Of a DNA stretch of 64,000 nucleotides, positions 1 through 12,225 are shown one piece after another. The DNA comes from Mycobacterium sp. ITM-2016-00318 (GTDB lineage Bacteria; Actinomycetota; Actinomycetes; Mycobacteriales; Mycobacteriaceae). Where the stretch lies: NCBI RefSeq assembly GCF_002968285.2, contig NZ_CP134400.1:1-64000 (forward strand), in the 5' to 3' direction. The position numbers were made by a program, and so were the translations under genes. Below the pieces are notes generated by a model that worked only from the letters and a program-made list of their open reading frames with translations, was not told where the DNA came from and did no database searches. Numbering within the stretch: position 1 is the first letter of the stretch; every line of letters starts with the position of its first letter.

Positions 1-1503
1 TTGACAGCTGACCCCGACCCCCCCTTCGTCGCCGTGTGGAACATGGTGCTTGCCGAGCTCAACGGCGACACCGGTGGGTCCGTGCCGACTAATGGCGAGC
101 CCCCAACCCCGAACCTCACTCCTCAGCAAAGAGCCTGGTTGAAGCTCGTCAAACCGCTGGTCATCACTGAGGGCTTTGCCCTGCTGTCGGTTCCTACCAG
201 TTTCGTGCAGAACGAGATCGAACGACACCTGCGTGAACCGATCATCTCCGCATTGAGCCGGCAGCTGGGTCAACGCGTGGAACTCGGTGTGAGAATCGCG
301 AGCCCGAGCCAGAACGACGCCGACGATGCCGTCGCAGCACCCGCCGACATCTACCCCGATCCCGATATCGACGAAATCGACGAAGTCAGCGAAGCGCTGG
401 CCAGCGCCGAGGAGAGTTGGCCGACGTATTTTTCCAGCGGCCCCCGAAAGATCGTCGCCAACGAGGCGGAGTCCATCGGACTCAACCGGCGCTACACCTT
501 CGACACCTTCGTCATCGGCGCGTCGAACCGGTTCGCCCACGCAGCGACCCTCGCTATCGCCGAGGCCCCCGCACGGGCCTACAACCCGCTGTTCATCTGG
601 GGCGAATCAGGCCTGGGCAAGACCCATCTGCTGCACGCCGCAGGCAACTACGCCCAGCGGCTGTTCCCCGGGATGCGGGTGAAGTACGTCTCGACCGAGG
701 AATTCACCAACGACTTCATCAACTCATTACGCGATGACCGCAAGGCGTCGTTCAAGCGCAGTTACCGCGACATCGATGTGCTGCTGGTCGATGACATTCA
801 GTTCATCGAGGGCAAGGAAGGTATTCAGGAAGAGTTCTTCCACACCTTCAACACACTGCACAACGCGAACAAGCAGATCGTCATCTCCTCGGACCGTCCG
901 CCCAAGCAGCTGGCCACCCTCGAGGACCGCCTCCGAACCCGGTTCGAATGGGGGTTGATCACAGACGTCCAGCCGCCGGAGCTGGAGACCCGAATCGCGA
1001 TCCTTCGCAAGAAAGCGCAAATGGATCGGCTCGACGTTCCCGACGACGTGCTCGAGCTCATCGCCAGCAGTATCGAGCGCAACATCCGTGAACTCGAGGG
1101 TGCGCTCATCCGCGTCACCGCATTCGCGTCGCTGAACAAGACGCCGATCGACAAGTCGCTGGCCGAGATCGTGCTGCGTGACCTGATTGCGGACGTCAAC
1201 AGCATCCAGATCGGCACGGCCGGCATCATGGCCGCCACTGCCGAGTACTTCGAAACCACCGTCGAAGAGCTCCGCGGTCCCGGTAAGACCAGGGCACTGG
1301 CCCAGTCCCGGCAGATCGCCATGTATCTGTGCCGCGAGCTCACTGATCTGTCGCTGCCCAAGATCGGCCAGGCGTTCGGCCGCGATCACACCACGGTGAT
1401 GTACGCCGAAAAGAAGATCCGCGGCGAGATGGCCGAGCGGCGCGAGGTGTTCGATCAGGTCAAGGAACTCACCACGCGCATCCGTCAACGCGCCAAGCGC
1501 TGA
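1..1503 (+). CDS. dnaA: Chromosomal replication initiator DnaA
   Basis: DnaA binds DnaA boxes at oriC and, in its ATP form, opens the origin and helps load the helicase. The 500-residue protein has an N-terminal interaction domain, an acidic linker at about residues 105-145, an AAA+ domain with Walker [10 protein letters not shown] and Walker B LLVDDIQF, and a C-terminal DNA-binding domain with the DnaA signature [10 protein letters not shown]. Translation starts at TTG on the first base of the window, so the sequence appears to be numbered from dnaA and its promoter is not visible. Its product acts on the boxes directly downstream. Length is normal for mycobacterial DnaA. Confidence 0.98.
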   Translation: MTADPDPPFVAVWNMVLAELNGDTGGSVPTNGEPPTPNLTPQQRAWLKLVKPLVITEGFALLSVPTSFVQNEIERHLREPIISALSRQLGQRVELGVRIASPSQNDADDAVAAPADIYPDPDIDEIDEVSEALASAEESWPTYFSSGPRKIVANEAESIGLNRRYTFDTFVIGASNRFAHAATLAIAEAPARAYNPLFIWGESGLGKTHLLHAAGNYAQRLFPGMRVKYVSTEEFTNDFINSLRDDRKASFKRSYRDIDVLLVDDIQFIEGKEGIQEEFFHTFNTLHNANKQIVISSDRPPKQLATLEDRLRTRFEWGLITDVQPPELETRIAILRKKAQMDRLDVPDDVLELIASSIERNIRELEGALIRVTAFASLNKTPIDKSLAEIVLRDLIADVNSIQIGTAGIMAATAEYFETTVEELRGPGKTRALAQSRQIAMYLCRELTDLSLPKIGQAFGRDHTTVMYAEKKIRGEMAERREVFDQVKELTTRIRQRAKR

Positions 1504-2004
1504 CCACATCGCGGGAAACCTTCAAAAAACTTTCGTCACGAGCGCAACAGCGGTCACATCCCAGGCCTGTGCACACCCCTGTGGACAATTACTGAATACC
1601 TGTCCCACACGGTGGTGTTTCGTCCACAGCATCCGATGCGTCCCCAGCCATCCCGACGCCGGCGCGGCCTCCTCCACAGGTAACTCACAACCCCATAAGA
1701 CGTTCGGCCAGCGCCGACTGCGGGTCATCCCCAACTTCCACAGGACCTAATACTGTTGCTTATATCTCTCATCAGTTTTCTTCCAGAAGAGAAGCCTTGG
1801 GGAAACCGTGTCGCGCCGAGCTCGTGGCACGTGTCTGACCTCCGCTGTCAGCCCGATCGATTAGCTTTCATGATGAGCCCGAAAGATCTACGGTGGTTCT
1901 TCGACAGCCGTTACGGTCGTCGCGGCGTCCTTTGGGGGACCGGTGCGTGAGCATCGGTGATTGCGCTGGTAAAGCACGCGTTGTGAGTTGATCGAAGGGA
2001 CACT
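1504..2004. other. oriC: Replication origin oriC (dnaA-dnaN intergenic region)
   Basis: This 501-nt gene-free stretch lies between dnaA and dnaN, where mycobacterial oriC sits. It contains a perfect DnaA box in reverse orientation (TGTGGACAA, 1580-1588). Weaker relatives occur at 1600-1608 (CTGTCCCAC), 1620-1628 (TCGTCCACA), 1671-1678 (CCTCCACA) and 1733-1741 (ACTTCCACA). A locally AT-rich stretch at about 1748-1795 is a candidate unwinding element. The dnaN promoter must also lie in the right-hand part, since dnaN begins at 2005. No convincing gene is present; short open frames here lack coding character. Confidence 0.88.
1580..1588 (-). promoter_or_regulatory. DnaA box (perfect TTGTCCACA, reverse orientation)
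   Basis: Read on the minus strand this is TTGTCCACA, the preferred actinobacterial DnaA box. It is the strongest of a cluster of five box-like 9-mers between 1580 and 1741. Confidence 0.8.
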
Positions 2005-3207
2005 ATGGACGTGGCGACAACGACGGTTGGTCTCTCCGATTTGAAGTTCCGGCTCGTGCGCGAAGACTTCGCCGACGCGGTGGCCTGGGTGGCTCGAAAC
2101 CTCCCCACCAGGCCGACCGTTCCAGTGCTGGCAGGCGTGCTGCTGACCGGCTCCGACGAGGGTCTCACGATTTCAGGGTTCGACTACGAGGTGTCGGCCG
2201 AAGTTCAGGTTGCTGCCGAAATAGCTTCTCCTGGAAGCGTTCTGGTCTCTGGGCGGCTATTGTCGGATATCACGAGGGCGCTGCCGGCCAAGCCGGTCGA
2301 TGTCAGCGTCGAAGGCACCCGCGTGCAGCTGAACTGCGGTAGCGCGAAGTTCTCGCTTCCGACCATGGCAGTCGAGGACTATCCGACGCTGCCCGCCCTG
2401 CCCGATGAGACGGGCGTTGTTTCCGCCGACCTGTTCTCCGAGGCGATCGGCCAGGTAGCCGTGGCCGCCGGCCGGGATGACACCCTGCCGATGCTGACGG
2501 GTATTCGCGTCGAGATCTCCGGCGAGACGGTGGTTTTGGCTGCCACCGATCGCTTCCGGCTCGCCGTTCGCGAGCTCACCTGGTCGACGGAGTCAGCCGA
2601 TATCGAGGCCGCGGTGCTGGTGCCGGCCAAAACTTTGTCGGAAGCGGCGAAGGCGGGCACCGGCGCAGGCGATGTGCATCTGTCACTCGGGGCCGGATCG
2701 GCCGTCGGCAAGGAGGGCCTGCTCGGCATCCGCAGCGACGGGAAGCGCAGCACCACCCGACTGCTCGACGCCGAGTTCCCGAAGTTTCGTCAGCTGCTGC
2801 CGACAGAGCACACCGCCGTCGCCACCGTCGGTGTCGCGGAACTGACCGAGGCGATCAAGCGTGTGGCGCTGGTCGCCGACCGTGGTGCACAAGTCCGGAT
2901 GGAATTCGCCGACGATGTGCTGAAGCTGTCGGCGGGCGCCGACGATGTCGGGCGCGCCGAGGAAGATCTTGCCGTCGCGTTCGCGGGCGAGCCGCTGACG
3001 ATCGCGTTCAACCCGACATATCTGACCGACGGGCTCGGTTCGTTGCATTCGGACCGTGTGACATTCGGCTTCACAACACCCAGCCGCCCTGCGGTGTTGC
3101 GTCCGGCAGGGGACGACGATGGCACCAGCGGTGCCGCCGCCGGGCCGTTCCCGGCCGCCGAAACCGACTATGTCTACCTGTTGATGCCGGTGCGGCTGCC
3201 GGGTTAA
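2005..3207 (+). CDS. dnaN: DNA polymerase III beta sliding clamp
   Basis: The beta clamp encircles DNA and tethers the replicative polymerase. At 400 residues it has the family's normal length and the three-fold clamp domain layout, with conserved stretches such as [12 protein letters not shown] near residue 33 and the C-terminal [12 protein letters not shown] that ends in the MPVR-type motif. The ATG at 2005 is preceded by a GAAGGGA ribosome-binding site. It lies directly after oriC and 30 nt before gnd. Confidence 0.98.
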   Translation: MDVATTTVGLSDLKFRLVREDFADAVAWVARNLPTRPTVPVLAGVLLTGSDEGLTISGFDYEVSAEVQVAAEIASPGSVLVSGRLLSDITRALPAKPVDVSVEGTRVQLNCGSAKFSLPTMAVEDYPTLPALPDETGVVSADLFSEAIGQVAVAAGRDDTLPMLTGIRVEISGETVVLAATDRFRLAVRELTWSTESADIEAAVLVPAKTLSEAAKAGTGAGDVHLSLGAGSAVGKEGLLGIRSDGKRSTTRLLDAEFPKFRQLLPTEHTAVATVGVAELTEAIKRVALVADRGAQVRMEFADDVLKLSAGADDVGRAEEDLAVAFAGEPLTIAFNPTYLTDGLGSLHSDRVTFGFTTPSRPAVLRPAGDDDGTSGAAAGPFPAAETDYVYLLMPVRLPG

Positions 3208-3237
3208 GGCTCGCACCTCGACGAAAAGAGGCGCTAC

Positions 3238-4131
3238 ATGCAATTGGGTTTGATCGGCCTTGGCAAGATGGGCTTCAACATGCGGGAGCGCCTGCGCGAG
3301 GGCGGTCACGAGGTGGTCGGCTACGACCCGCGTCCCGAGGTCAGCGATGTGCCATCGCTGGCCGCGCTCGCCGAGGCCCTCGAACCGCCCCGCGTGGTGT
3401 GGGTCATGGTGCCGTCCGGACCGATCACCGATACCACGATCACCGACCTGGCCAAGGAGTTGGGTGAGGGCGATCTGGTGATCGACGGCGGCAACTCGCG
3501 CTATACGGGCGACAAACCGCACGCCGACCTGTTGGCCGAGCGAGGCACCGCCTTCATCGACGCCGGGGTTTCCGGCGGTATCTGGGGTTTGACCGAAGGC
3601 TATGGCCTGATGGTCGGCGGGAGCGACGCCGACGTTGAACGAGCGATGCCGATCTTCGACACCCTCCGCCCTCCGGGTCCGCGCGAGGACGGTTTCGTGC
3701 ACGCGGGCCCCGTCGGGGCGGGGCATTTCGCCAAGATGGTGCACAACGGCATCGAATACGCCCTGATGACGGCCTACGCCGAGGGTTACGAGGTGCTTGC
3801 CGCCGAGGAGCTGATCAAGGATCCGCAGGCGGTCTACCAGGCATGGACCAACGGAACCGTGGTGCGGTCCTGGCTGCAGCAGTTGTTGGCCAAGGCGCTG
3901 AAGGAGGACCCGGGCCTCAACGACATCAGCGGGTACACCGAGGATTCGGGTGAGGGCCGCTGGACGGTCGAGGAGGCGATCCGGCTGCGGGTGCCGGTAC
4001 CCGGCATCGCTGCGTCGCTGTTCGCCCGTTTCCTGTCCCGGCAGGATGACTCGCCGACGATGAAGGCCGTCGCCGCGCTGCGCAATCAATTCGGTGGTCA
4101 CGCGGTCAAGCGGGTCAGCGAGTCCGGATAG
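3238..4131 (+). CDS. gnd: 6-phosphogluconate dehydrogenase, decarboxylating (short, GntZ/YqeC type)
   Basis: The enzyme oxidises 6-phosphogluconate to ribulose 5-phosphate and CO2 in the pentose phosphate pathway. The 297-residue protein starts with a Rossmann motif (GLIGLGKMG) and carries the substrate-binding block DAGVSGGIWG and the catalytic-region motif KMVHNGIEYALM. It is the short form of the family (about 300 residues rather than about 470), often NAD-dependent. It sits between dnaN and recF, a position typical of rapidly growing mycobacteria and absent from the M. tuberculosis order. An AAAGAGG-like ribosome-binding site precedes the ATG. Confidence 0.95.
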   Translation: MQLGLIGLGKMGFNMRERLREGGHEVVGYDPRPEVSDVPSLAALAEALEPPRVVWVMVPSGPITDTTITDLAKELGEGDLVIDGGNSRYTGDKPHADLLAERGTAFIDAGVSGGIWGLTEGYGLMVGGSDADVERAMPIFDTLRPPGPREDGFVHAGPVGAGHFAKMVHNGIEYALMTAYAEGYEVLAAEELIKDPQAVYQAWTNGTVVRSWLQQLLAKALKEDPGLNDISGYTEDSGEGRWTVEEAIRLRVPVPGIAASLFARFLSRQDDSPTMKAVAALRNQFGGHAVKRVSESG

Positions 4132-4170
4132 GACCGACGGCAGGAGCGGAGCGACAAGGGTATCGGCGCA

Positions 4171-5319
4171 GTGTACGTCCGCCACCTGGGACTGCAGGAT
4201 TTCCGATCATGGGCCAGGCTCGACCTCGACTTGGAGCCGGGGCGCACGGTGTTTGTCGGCCCCAACGGCTTCGGCAAAACCAATCTTGTTGAGGCACTGT
4301 GGTATTCGGCGACACTGGGTTCGCACCGGGTAGCGGCGGACGCGCCCTTGCTCAGGGCGGGCGCCGAGCGCGCGATCATTTCGACGATCGTGGTGAATGA
4401 GGGCCGTGAGCTGGCCATCGATCTGGATGTGGTGGCAGGCCGGTCGAACAGGGCACGGTTGAACCGCTCCCCTGTCCGCTCGGCGCGCGAGATATTGGGC
4501 GTGCTGCGCGCGGTCATGTTCGCCCCCGAGGACCTCGCGCTGGTCAGGGGAGATCCCGCGGAGCGCAGGCGTTACCTCGACGAACTCGCGACGACCCGGC
4601 GGCCTCGGATCGCAGGAGTGCGCGCGGACTACGACAAAGTGCTGCGACAGCGCACCGCGCTGCTGAAGACCGCGGCGGGCGCGCGTCATCGCGGTGACCG
4701 CAGCCTCGCCGACACACTCGACGTGTGGGACGGACACTTGGCCTCTCACGGTGCGCAGCTCATCGCGGCGCGGATCGAACTGGTCAACGAGCTCTGCCCG
4801 GAGGTCGAGAAGGCGTATCAGCTGCTGGCGCCGGCATCCCGGCCTGCGGCTATCCAGTACCGGAGCAAAGTCGAGGAGATCGACGGGCGAAACGAAACCG
4901 TGGAGTTCTTCGAGGCGGCTCTGCTCGATGCGCTGGCCCGGCGCCGGGACGCCGAGATCGAGCGCGGGGTCTGTCTTGTCGGGCCGCATCGCGACGATCT
5001 CGAGTTGCGGCTGGGCGATCATGTCGCGAAAGGCTATGCCAGCCATGGCGAATCATGGTCGATGGCACTGGCATTGCGGCTGGCCGCCTACGAGCTGCTG
5101 CGATCGGAAGGCGGTGATCCCGTGCTGCTCCTCGACGACGTTTTCGCCGAACTCGACGTCGGTCGGCGGCGCGCGCTCGCCGCGGTGGCCGCCTCGGCGG
5201 AGCAGGTTCTGGTTACCGCCGCGGTCGCCGACGACATCCCTGCGGACTGGGATGCGCGCCGTATCGAAATCACGATGCGCGAGGAAGACGGGGGCCGGAT
5301 CTCGATGGCGGAATCGTGA
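4171..5319 (+). CDS. recF: DNA replication/repair protein RecF
   Basis: RecF is an SMC-like ATPase that helps load RecA at single-strand gaps. The 382-residue protein has an N-terminal Walker A (GPNGFGKTN, about residues 29-37), the RecF signature [11 protein letters not shown] near 112, a helical middle region and a C-terminal Walker B/D-loop ([11 protein letters not shown]). It starts at GTG 4171. Its stop overlaps the next start by four bases, which implies translational coupling with the DciA-like gene, as in the M. tuberculosis Rv0003-Rv0004 pair. Confidence 0.97.
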   Translation: MYVRHLGLQDFRSWARLDLDLEPGRTVFVGPNGFGKTNLVEALWYSATLGSHRVAADAPLLRAGAERAIISTIVVNEGRELAIDLDVVAGRSNRARLNRSPVRSAREILGVLRAVMFAPEDLALVRGDPAERRRYLDELATTRRPRIAGVRADYDKVLRQRTALLKTAAGARHRGDRSLADTLDVWDGHLASHGAQLIAARIELVNELCPEVEKAYQLLAPASRPAAIQYRSKVEEIDGRNETVEFFEAALLDALARRRDAEIERGVCLVGPHRDDLELRLGDHVAKGYASHGESWSMALALRLAAYELLRSEGGDPVLLLDDVFAELDVGRRRALAAVAASAEQVLVTAAVADDIPADWDARRIEITMREEDGGRISMAES

Positions 5320-5885
5320 GCGAGAGCGACGAAAGCGACAACGGCCGCGCGATCACTCCCCCGGCTCACCTCGCGGGGCTGTCCGGAATGGATCTGGTGC
5401 GCCGCACCCTGGAGGAAGCCAGAGGGGTGGCCCGCAGTCAGGGCAAGGATGTCGGGCGCGGCCGAAACGCGCCCGCGCAGCGCCGGGTCGCCGGGCGGCG
5501 CCGAAGTTGGTCCGGGCCGGGCCCTGATGTGCGGGACCCGCAAACGCTGGGGTCTGCGACGCGGGATCTCGCCAAGACCCGGGGCTGGTCCGGGCGGGTC
5601 GCAGAAGGCACGGTCTTCGGCCAGTGGCCCACGGTCGTCGGCGAGCAGATCGCCGAACACGCGACACCGACCGCACTACGGGATGGAGTCCTCAGCGTGT
5701 CCGCGGAATCAACGGCGTGGGCCACCCAATTGCGGATGGTTCAAGCGCAACTTCTGGCTAAAATCGCGGCAGCCGTCGGCGACGGTGTCGTCACATCGCT
5801 GAAGATCGTCGGCCCGGTCGCCCCGTCGTGGCGGAAAGGCCGCTATCACATCGCGGGGCGCGGACCGCGCGACACCTACGGATGA
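5316..5885 (+). CDS. DciA-like DUF721 protein (Rv0004 family)
   Basis: This 189-residue protein belongs to the DUF721/DciA family, which in bacteria without DnaC/DnaI acts with the replicative helicase DnaB. The conserved domain is in the C-terminal half (about residues 85-185), including the stretch [18 protein letters not shown]. The N-terminal half is basic, Arg/Gly-rich and probably disordered. The GTG start overlaps the recF stop by four bases. Placement between recF and gyrB matches Rv0004. The family assignment is secure; the helicase-loading role in this species is inferred from family knowledge. Confidence 0.9.
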   Translation: MSESDESDNGRAITPPAHLAGLSGMDLVRRTLEEARGVARSQGKDVGRGRNAPAQRRVAGRRRSWSGPGPDVRDPQTLGSATRDLAKTRGWSGRVAEGTVFGQWPTVVGEQIAEHATPTALRDGVLSVSAESTAWATQLRMVQAQLLAKIAAAVGDGVVTSLKIVGPVAPSWRKGRYHIAGRGPRDTYG

Positions 5886-8173
<2,288 letters not shown>

Positions 8174-8208
8174 CGCCGACGCACGCCCCTGATTAGGACT
8201 GAATCCAC

Positions 8209-10701
8209 ATGACTGATACCACGTTGCCGCCAGGCGACGAAGCAGGAGACCGCGTCGAACCGGTCGACATCCAACAGGAGATGCAGCGCAGCTACATCGA
8301 CTACGCGATGAGCGTGATCGTCGGCCGCGCACTGCCGGAGGTCCGCGACGGTCTCAAGCCGGTGCACCGGCGGGTGCTCTACGCCATGTTCGACTCGGGT
8401 TTCCGGCCGGACCGCAGCCACGCGAAATCTGCACGCTCCGTTGCCGAGACGATGGGTAACTACCACCCGCACGGCGACTCGTCCATCTACGACACGCTGG
8501 TCCGGATGGCGCAGCCGTGGTCGCTGCGCTACCCACTTGTCGACGGGCAGGGCAACTTCGGTTCGCCGGGCAACGATCCGCCGGCCGCCATGCGCTACAC
8601 CGAAGCGCGTCTCACGCCGCTGGCGATGGAGATGCTGCGTGAAATCGACGAGGAGACAGTCGATTTCATTCCGAATTACGACGGCCGGGTGCAGGAGCCA
8701 ACCGTCCTGCCGAGCCGGTTCCCCAACCTACTGGCGAACGGCTCGGGCGGTATCGCGGTCGGCATGGCCACGAACATGCCGCCGCACAATCTGCGTGAGC
8801 TCGCCGAGGCCGTGTACTGGTGCCTTGACAATCACGACGCCGACGAGGAAGCCACGCTCGAGGCCGTCACGAAAGTCGTCAAGGGCCCGGACTTCCCCAC
8901 CTCTGGCCTCATCGTCGGCTCGCAGGGGATCCACGACACCTACACGACCGGGCGCGGGTCCATCCGGATGCGCGGTGTAGTCGAGATCGAGGAGGACTCG
9001 CGCGGCAAAACCGGCATCGTCATCACCGAGCTGCCGTATCAAGTCAACCACGACAACTTCATCACCTCGATCGCCGATCAGGTGCGCGACGGCAAGATGA
9101 CCGGCATCTCGAACATCGAGGACCAGTCCAGCGACCGTGTCGGGCTGCGGATCGTCGTCGAGATCAAGCGCGACGCCGTGGCGAAGGTCGTGCTGAACAA
9201 CCTCTACAAGCACACGCAGTTGCAAACCAGCTTCGGCGCCAACATGCTGTCGATCGTCGACGGCGTGCCGCGCACCCTGCGGCTGGACCAGCTGATCCGG
9301 CACTACGTCGACCATCAGATCAACGTCATCTTCAGGCGCACCACCTACCGGCTGCGCAAGGCCAACGAACGGGCCCACATCCTGCGTGGTCTGGTCAAGG
9401 CGCTCGACGCGCTGGACGAGGTGATCGCCTTGATTCGCGCGTCGGAGACCGTCGATGTGGCCCGTCAGGGCTTGATCGAACTCCTCGACATCGACGAGAT
9501 CCAGGCGCAGGCGATCCTGGACATGCAGCTGCGCAGGCTGGCCGCACTGGAACGGCAGAAGATCGTCGACGACCTGGCCAAGATCGAGGCCGAGATAGCC
9601 GACCTCGAAGACATTCTCGCCAAGGCCGAGCGGCAGCGGTCCATCGTCCACGACGAGCTCAAGGAGCTCGTCGACAAGTACGGCGACGATCGACGCACGA
9701 AGATCATCGCGGCCGACGGTGACGTCGCCGACGAGGACCTCATCGCCCGCGAGGACGTGGTCGTGACGATCACCGAAACCGGCTACGCCAAGCGCACCAA
9801 GACCGATCTGTACCGCAGCCAGAAGCGCGGCGGCAAGGGTGTGCAGGGCGCCGGGCTGAAGCAGGACGACATCGTCAACCACTTCTTCGTCTGCTCGACC
9901 CACGACTGGATCCTGTTCTTCACGACGCAGGGTCGGGTGTATCGCGCCAAGGCCTACGACCTGCCCGAAGCCTCGCGCACGGCGCGCGGTCAGCACGTCG
10001 CGAACCTGTTGGCGTTCCAGCCCGAGGAGCGGATCGCCCAGGTCATCCAGATCAAGAGCTACGAGGATGCGCCGTATCTGGTGCTGGCAACGCGCAACGG
10101 CTTGGTGAAGAAGTCGAAGCTGACCGACTTCGACTCGAACCGCTCGGGCGGCATCGTGGCGGTGAACCTGCGCGACGGTGACGAGCTGGTCGGCGCCGTG
10201 CTCTGCTCCGCCGAGGACGACCTGCTGCTGGTGTCGGCGAAGGGACAGTCGATCCGCTTCTCGGCAACCGACGAGGCGTTGCGGCCGATGGGCCGTGCCA
10301 CCTCGGGTGTGCAGGGTATGCGGTTCAACACCGACGACGCCCTGCTCTCACTCAACGTGGTCCAGGCGGACACGTTCCTGCTGGTCGCGACCGCAGGCGG
10401 CTATGCCAAGCGCACCGCGATCGACGAGTACCCGGTGCAGGGTCGCGGCGGCAAGGGGGTGTTGACCATCCAGTACGACAAGCGACGTGGCACTCTGGTT
10501 GGAGCGCTGGTGGTCGATGACGAGACCGAGCTGTACGCCATCACGTCGGGCGGGGGCGTCATCCGCACCACCGCGCGCCAGGTTCGCAAGGCTGGACGGC
10601 AGACGAAGGGCGTTCGGTTGATGAACCTGGGCCAGGGCGCGACACTGATTGCGATAGCACGCAATGCAGAGGAGAGCGACGCCGACGAGGCCGTTGAGTA
10701 G
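8209..10701 (+). CDS. gyrA: DNA gyrase subunit A
   Basis: GyrA carries the DNA-cleaving tyrosine of gyrase. The 830-residue protein has the breakage-reunion domain with the catalytic Tyr in [10 protein letters not shown] (about residue 130), a coiled-coil arm, and a C-terminal beta-pinwheel with repeated blades and the GyrA box QKRGGKG. The quinolone-resistance-determining region reads [12 protein letters not shown]: Ser91 occupies the position that is Ala90 in M. tuberculosis, with Asp95 and Thr96 following. It is cotranscribed with gyrB. No intein is present. Confidence 0.98.
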   Translation: MTDTTLPPGDEAGDRVEPVDIQQEMQRSYIDYAMSVIVGRALPEVRDGLKPVHRRVLYAMFDSGFRPDRSHAKSARSVAETMGNYHPHGDSSIYDTLVRMAQPWSLRYPLVDGQGNFGSPGNDPPAAMRYTEARLTPLAMEMLREIDEETVDFIPNYDGRVQEPTVLPSRFPNLLANGSGGIAVGMATNMPPHNLRELAEAVYWCLDNHDADEEATLEAVTKVVKGPDFPTSGLIVGSQGIHDTYTTGRGSIRMRGVVEIEEDSRGKTGIVITELPYQVNHDNFITSIADQVRDGKMTGISNIEDQSSDRVGLRIVVEIKRDAVAKVVLNNLYKHTQLQTSFGANMLSIVDGVPRTLRLDQLIRHYVDHQINVIFRRTTYRLRKANERAHILRGLVKALDALDEVIALIRASETVDVARQGLIELLDIDEIQAQAILDMQLRRLAALERQKIVDDLAKIEAEIADLEDILAKAERQRSIVHDELKELVDKYGDDRRTKIIAADGDVADEDLIAREDVVVTITETGYAKRTKTDLYRSQKRGGKGVQGAGLKQDDIVNHFFVCSTHDWILFFTTQGRVYRAKAYDLPEASRTARGQHVANLLAFQPEERIAQVIQIKSYEDAPYLVLATRNGLVKKSKLTDFDSNRSGGIVAVNLRDGDELVGAVLCSAEDDLLLVSAKGQSIRFSATDEALRPMGRATSGVQGMRFNTDDALLSLNVVQADTFLLVATAGGYAKRTAIDEYPVQGRGGKGVLTIQYDKRRGTLVGALVVDDETELYAITSGGGVIRTTARQVRKAGRQTKGVRLMNLGQGATLIAIARNAEESDADEAVE

Positions 10702-10733
10702 GCCGGCGCCGTGACCGACGTTAAGGAGCCGGA

Positions 10734-11564
10734 GTGACTTCACCTAACGAGGCGGGCTACCCGCGCTCGGCCGAAAGTAGCGGCAACGGCTCCCTACCCG
10801 AGGACCCGGAGACGGGTTCGCTGGGCAACCCCAAGGGCCGCGACGTTCCGCCGTGGCAGCGCGGACCGGCTTCCCGGGCGGCGCAGAAGCAGTCGCCGCG
10901 CACGCCAAGCAGGCCGGAGCCGCAGCGCGGCCCCGCCCCGGGTGGCCATTCTCCTGGAGCCGACGCCCGGCTCAACCGCTTCATCTCCGGTGGTGCATCC
11001 GGCCAGGGCGCACCGGAGGCTGCCGAGGCGGCGCCGCCTCGCAACGAGCCGGTGGTCAGCGAGGCCTACGGCAGCGAGCTGCCCGACCTGTCCGGGCCTC
11101 CGCGTCCAGCGCAACGCAAGACCACTCCGGAGCGGACGGAGCCGCCGATGCGGCCTGCCTCCGCCGGACGCGTTCAGGTGACCAGCCGCCCGCATGCAGG
11201 CCCGGTGCGCGCAAGCATGCAGATCCGCCGCATCGATCCATGGAGCGCGCTGAAGGTGTCGCTGGTGCTGTCGGTCGCCTTGTTCTTCGTGTGGATTATC
11301 GCGGTGGCGTTCCTATATCTGGTGCTCGGCGGGATGGGCGTGTGGAGCAAGCTCAACAGCAACGTCGGTGACCTGCTGACCAGCGCAAGCGGCCAGGCCG
11401 GCGGCGAGCTGGTGTCCAGCGGCACCATCTTCGGCGGCGCGGCGCTGATCGGGCTGGTGAACATCGTGCTGCTGACGGCGATGGCGACGGTCGGCGTGTT
11501 CATCTACAACCTGACCACTGACCTGGTCGGCGGTGTCGAGGTCACGTTGGCTGACCGCGACTGA
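10734..11564 (+). CDS. DUF3566 membrane protein (Rv0007 family)
   Basis: This 276-residue protein has a long Pro/Gly/Arg-rich, probably disordered cytoplasmic N-terminus (about residues 1-165). The DUF3566 domain follows, with two membrane segments at about residues 178-203 and 232-258. Position directly after gyrA matches Rv0007. The start is GTG 10734 with an AAGGAG ribosome-binding site. Function is unknown; the location next to tRNAs and division genes suggests an envelope role, but that is inference. Confidence 0.9.
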   Translation: MTSPNEAGYPRSAESSGNGSLPEDPETGSLGNPKGRDVPPWQRGPASRAAQKQSPRTPSRPEPQRGPAPGGHSPGADARLNRFISGGASGQGAPEAAEAAPPRNEPVVSEAYGSELPDLSGPPRPAQRKTTPERTEPPMRPASAGRVQVTSRPHAGPVRASMQIRRIDPWSALKVSLVLSVALFFVWIIAVAFLYLVLGGMGVWSKLNSNVGDLLTSASGQAGGELVSSGTIFGGAALIGLVNIVLLTAMATVGVFIYNLTTDLVGGVEVTLADRD

Positions 11565-11624
11565 TCGGAGTTTGGGCCAAGCGTGCCGATTACGGTAATC
11601 TCGGCGCTCGGCCATGTGCGTTAC

Positions 11625-11698
11625 GGGCCTATAGCTCAGGCGGTTAGAGCGCTTCGCTGATAACGAAGAGGTCGGAGGTTCGAGTCCTCCTAGGCCCA
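11625..11698 (+). tRNA. ileT: tRNA-Ile (GAT anticodon)
   Basis: A 74-nt cloverleaf with acceptor stem GGGCCTA/TAGGCCC, a D-arm with AGCTCAGGCGGTTAGAGC, an anticodon loop CTGATAA (anticodon GAT) and the T-loop GTTCGAGTC. Discriminator A at 11698; CCA is not encoded. Position after the DUF3566 gene matches ileT of mycobacteria. Confidence 0.97.
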
Positions 11699-11712
11699 CG
11701 GAAAGGGTCACC

Positions 11713-11817
11713 ATGAGACTGGTTCTACTGGTCGCGGCGGTGGCGCTGGCGGTAATCGTGGTGCGGTCGCGTCAGGCCGTGGAGGTATGGCACGCGGCTG
11801 CCGACCAGCCGTCCTGA
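11713..11817 (+). CDS. DLW-39-family-like microprotein between tRNA-Ile and tRNA-Ala
   Basis: This is a 34-codon gene that starts at ATG 11713 behind GAAAGGG. The product has a hydrophobic N-terminal segment (LVLLVAAVALAVIVV, one membrane helix), two Arg residues, and a polar tail containing VEVWHAAADQ. Size, topology and location between the Ile and Ala tRNAs match the actinobacterial DLW-39 microprotein family, named for its C-terminal Asp-Leu-Trp. Here the triad is degenerate (EVW). Function is unknown. Confidence 0.7.
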   Translation: MRLVLLVAAVALAVIVVRSRQAVEVWHAAADQPS

Positions 11818-11820
11818 TAC

Positions 11821-11893
11821 GGGGCCTTAGCTCAGTTGGTAGAGCGCTGCCTTTGCAAGGCAGAAGTCAGGGGTTCGAATCCCCTAGGCTCCA
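11821..11893 (+). tRNA. alaT: tRNA-Ala (TGC anticodon)
   Basis: A 73-nt cloverleaf with acceptor stem GGGGCCT/AGGCTCC, an anticodon loop TTTGCAA (TGC) and the T-loop GTTCGAATC, with discriminator A at 11893. The gene is intact. Its last 11 nt form the left end of a 23-bp direct repeat that recurs at 14228-14250, marking it as the attachment site of an integrated element. Confidence 0.97.
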
Positions 11894-11905
11894 CAGATTT
11901 TCTCA
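11883..11905 (+). repeat. attL-like direct repeat (tRNA-Ala 3' end)
   Basis: This 23-bp sequence begins CCTAGGCTCC and ends TTTTCTCA. It is identical to 14228-14250 and includes the last 11 nt of tRNA-Ala. Confidence 0.85.
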
Positions 11906-12169
11906 GTTCAAACGATATTTCGTTTGAACGCCACCGGGCGTGAATCCACCGCCGTACCTACATTTTGCCCAATCGCGAGTTAATAGCGGGTTGATGGCGA
12001 CCCCGACTGCTTCCACATCGGATCCGTACAGGTGGCCGTAACGGTCTAACGTCAGCCCCCCGACCGCCGCGCTCGACGACTCTGACCCCGCCGGATCCGT
12101 CAGAGCAGGCGCCCCAGAATGGCGCCAGCGAATCATCAGGTTGTGGTCGTAGAAGGCCACATCAATCAC
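11903..12169 (-). pseudogene. Tyrosine recombinase (phage integrase) C-terminal relic
   Basis: The open frame of up to 88 codons contains LTLDRYGHLYGSDVEAVGVAINPLL. This resembles the end of tyrosine integrases, where the catalytic Tyr lies in a TxxxYxH context (TLDRYGHL). The upstream catalytic Arg and His-x-x-Arg boxes are missing, so only the last part of an integrase survives, and it cannot be active. It lies next to the tRNA-side repeat with its 3' end towards the tRNA. Its stop codon falls inside the att repeat. Identification rests on one short motif plus the att context. Confidence 0.65.
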
Positions 12170-12225
12170 CGCGCGGGGGCGTTACACCGCCGATCTCAAG
12201 TGTCACGTCTTTTCCGGCAGTTCCG

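Noticed and set aside
1756..1950. 64-codon frame within oriC
   Set aside because: It covers the AT-rich origin segment, lacks a ribosome-binding site and has no similarity I recognise.
2683..4185. Long minus-strand open frame opposite dnaN and gnd
   Set aside because: It is the mirror of two certain genes, is rich in Arg/His/Gln as expected of antisense high-GC frames, and shows no domain.
8728..9996. 422-codon minus-strand frame opposite gyrA
   Set aside because: Antisense artefact of GC-rich third positions; no recognisable protein features.
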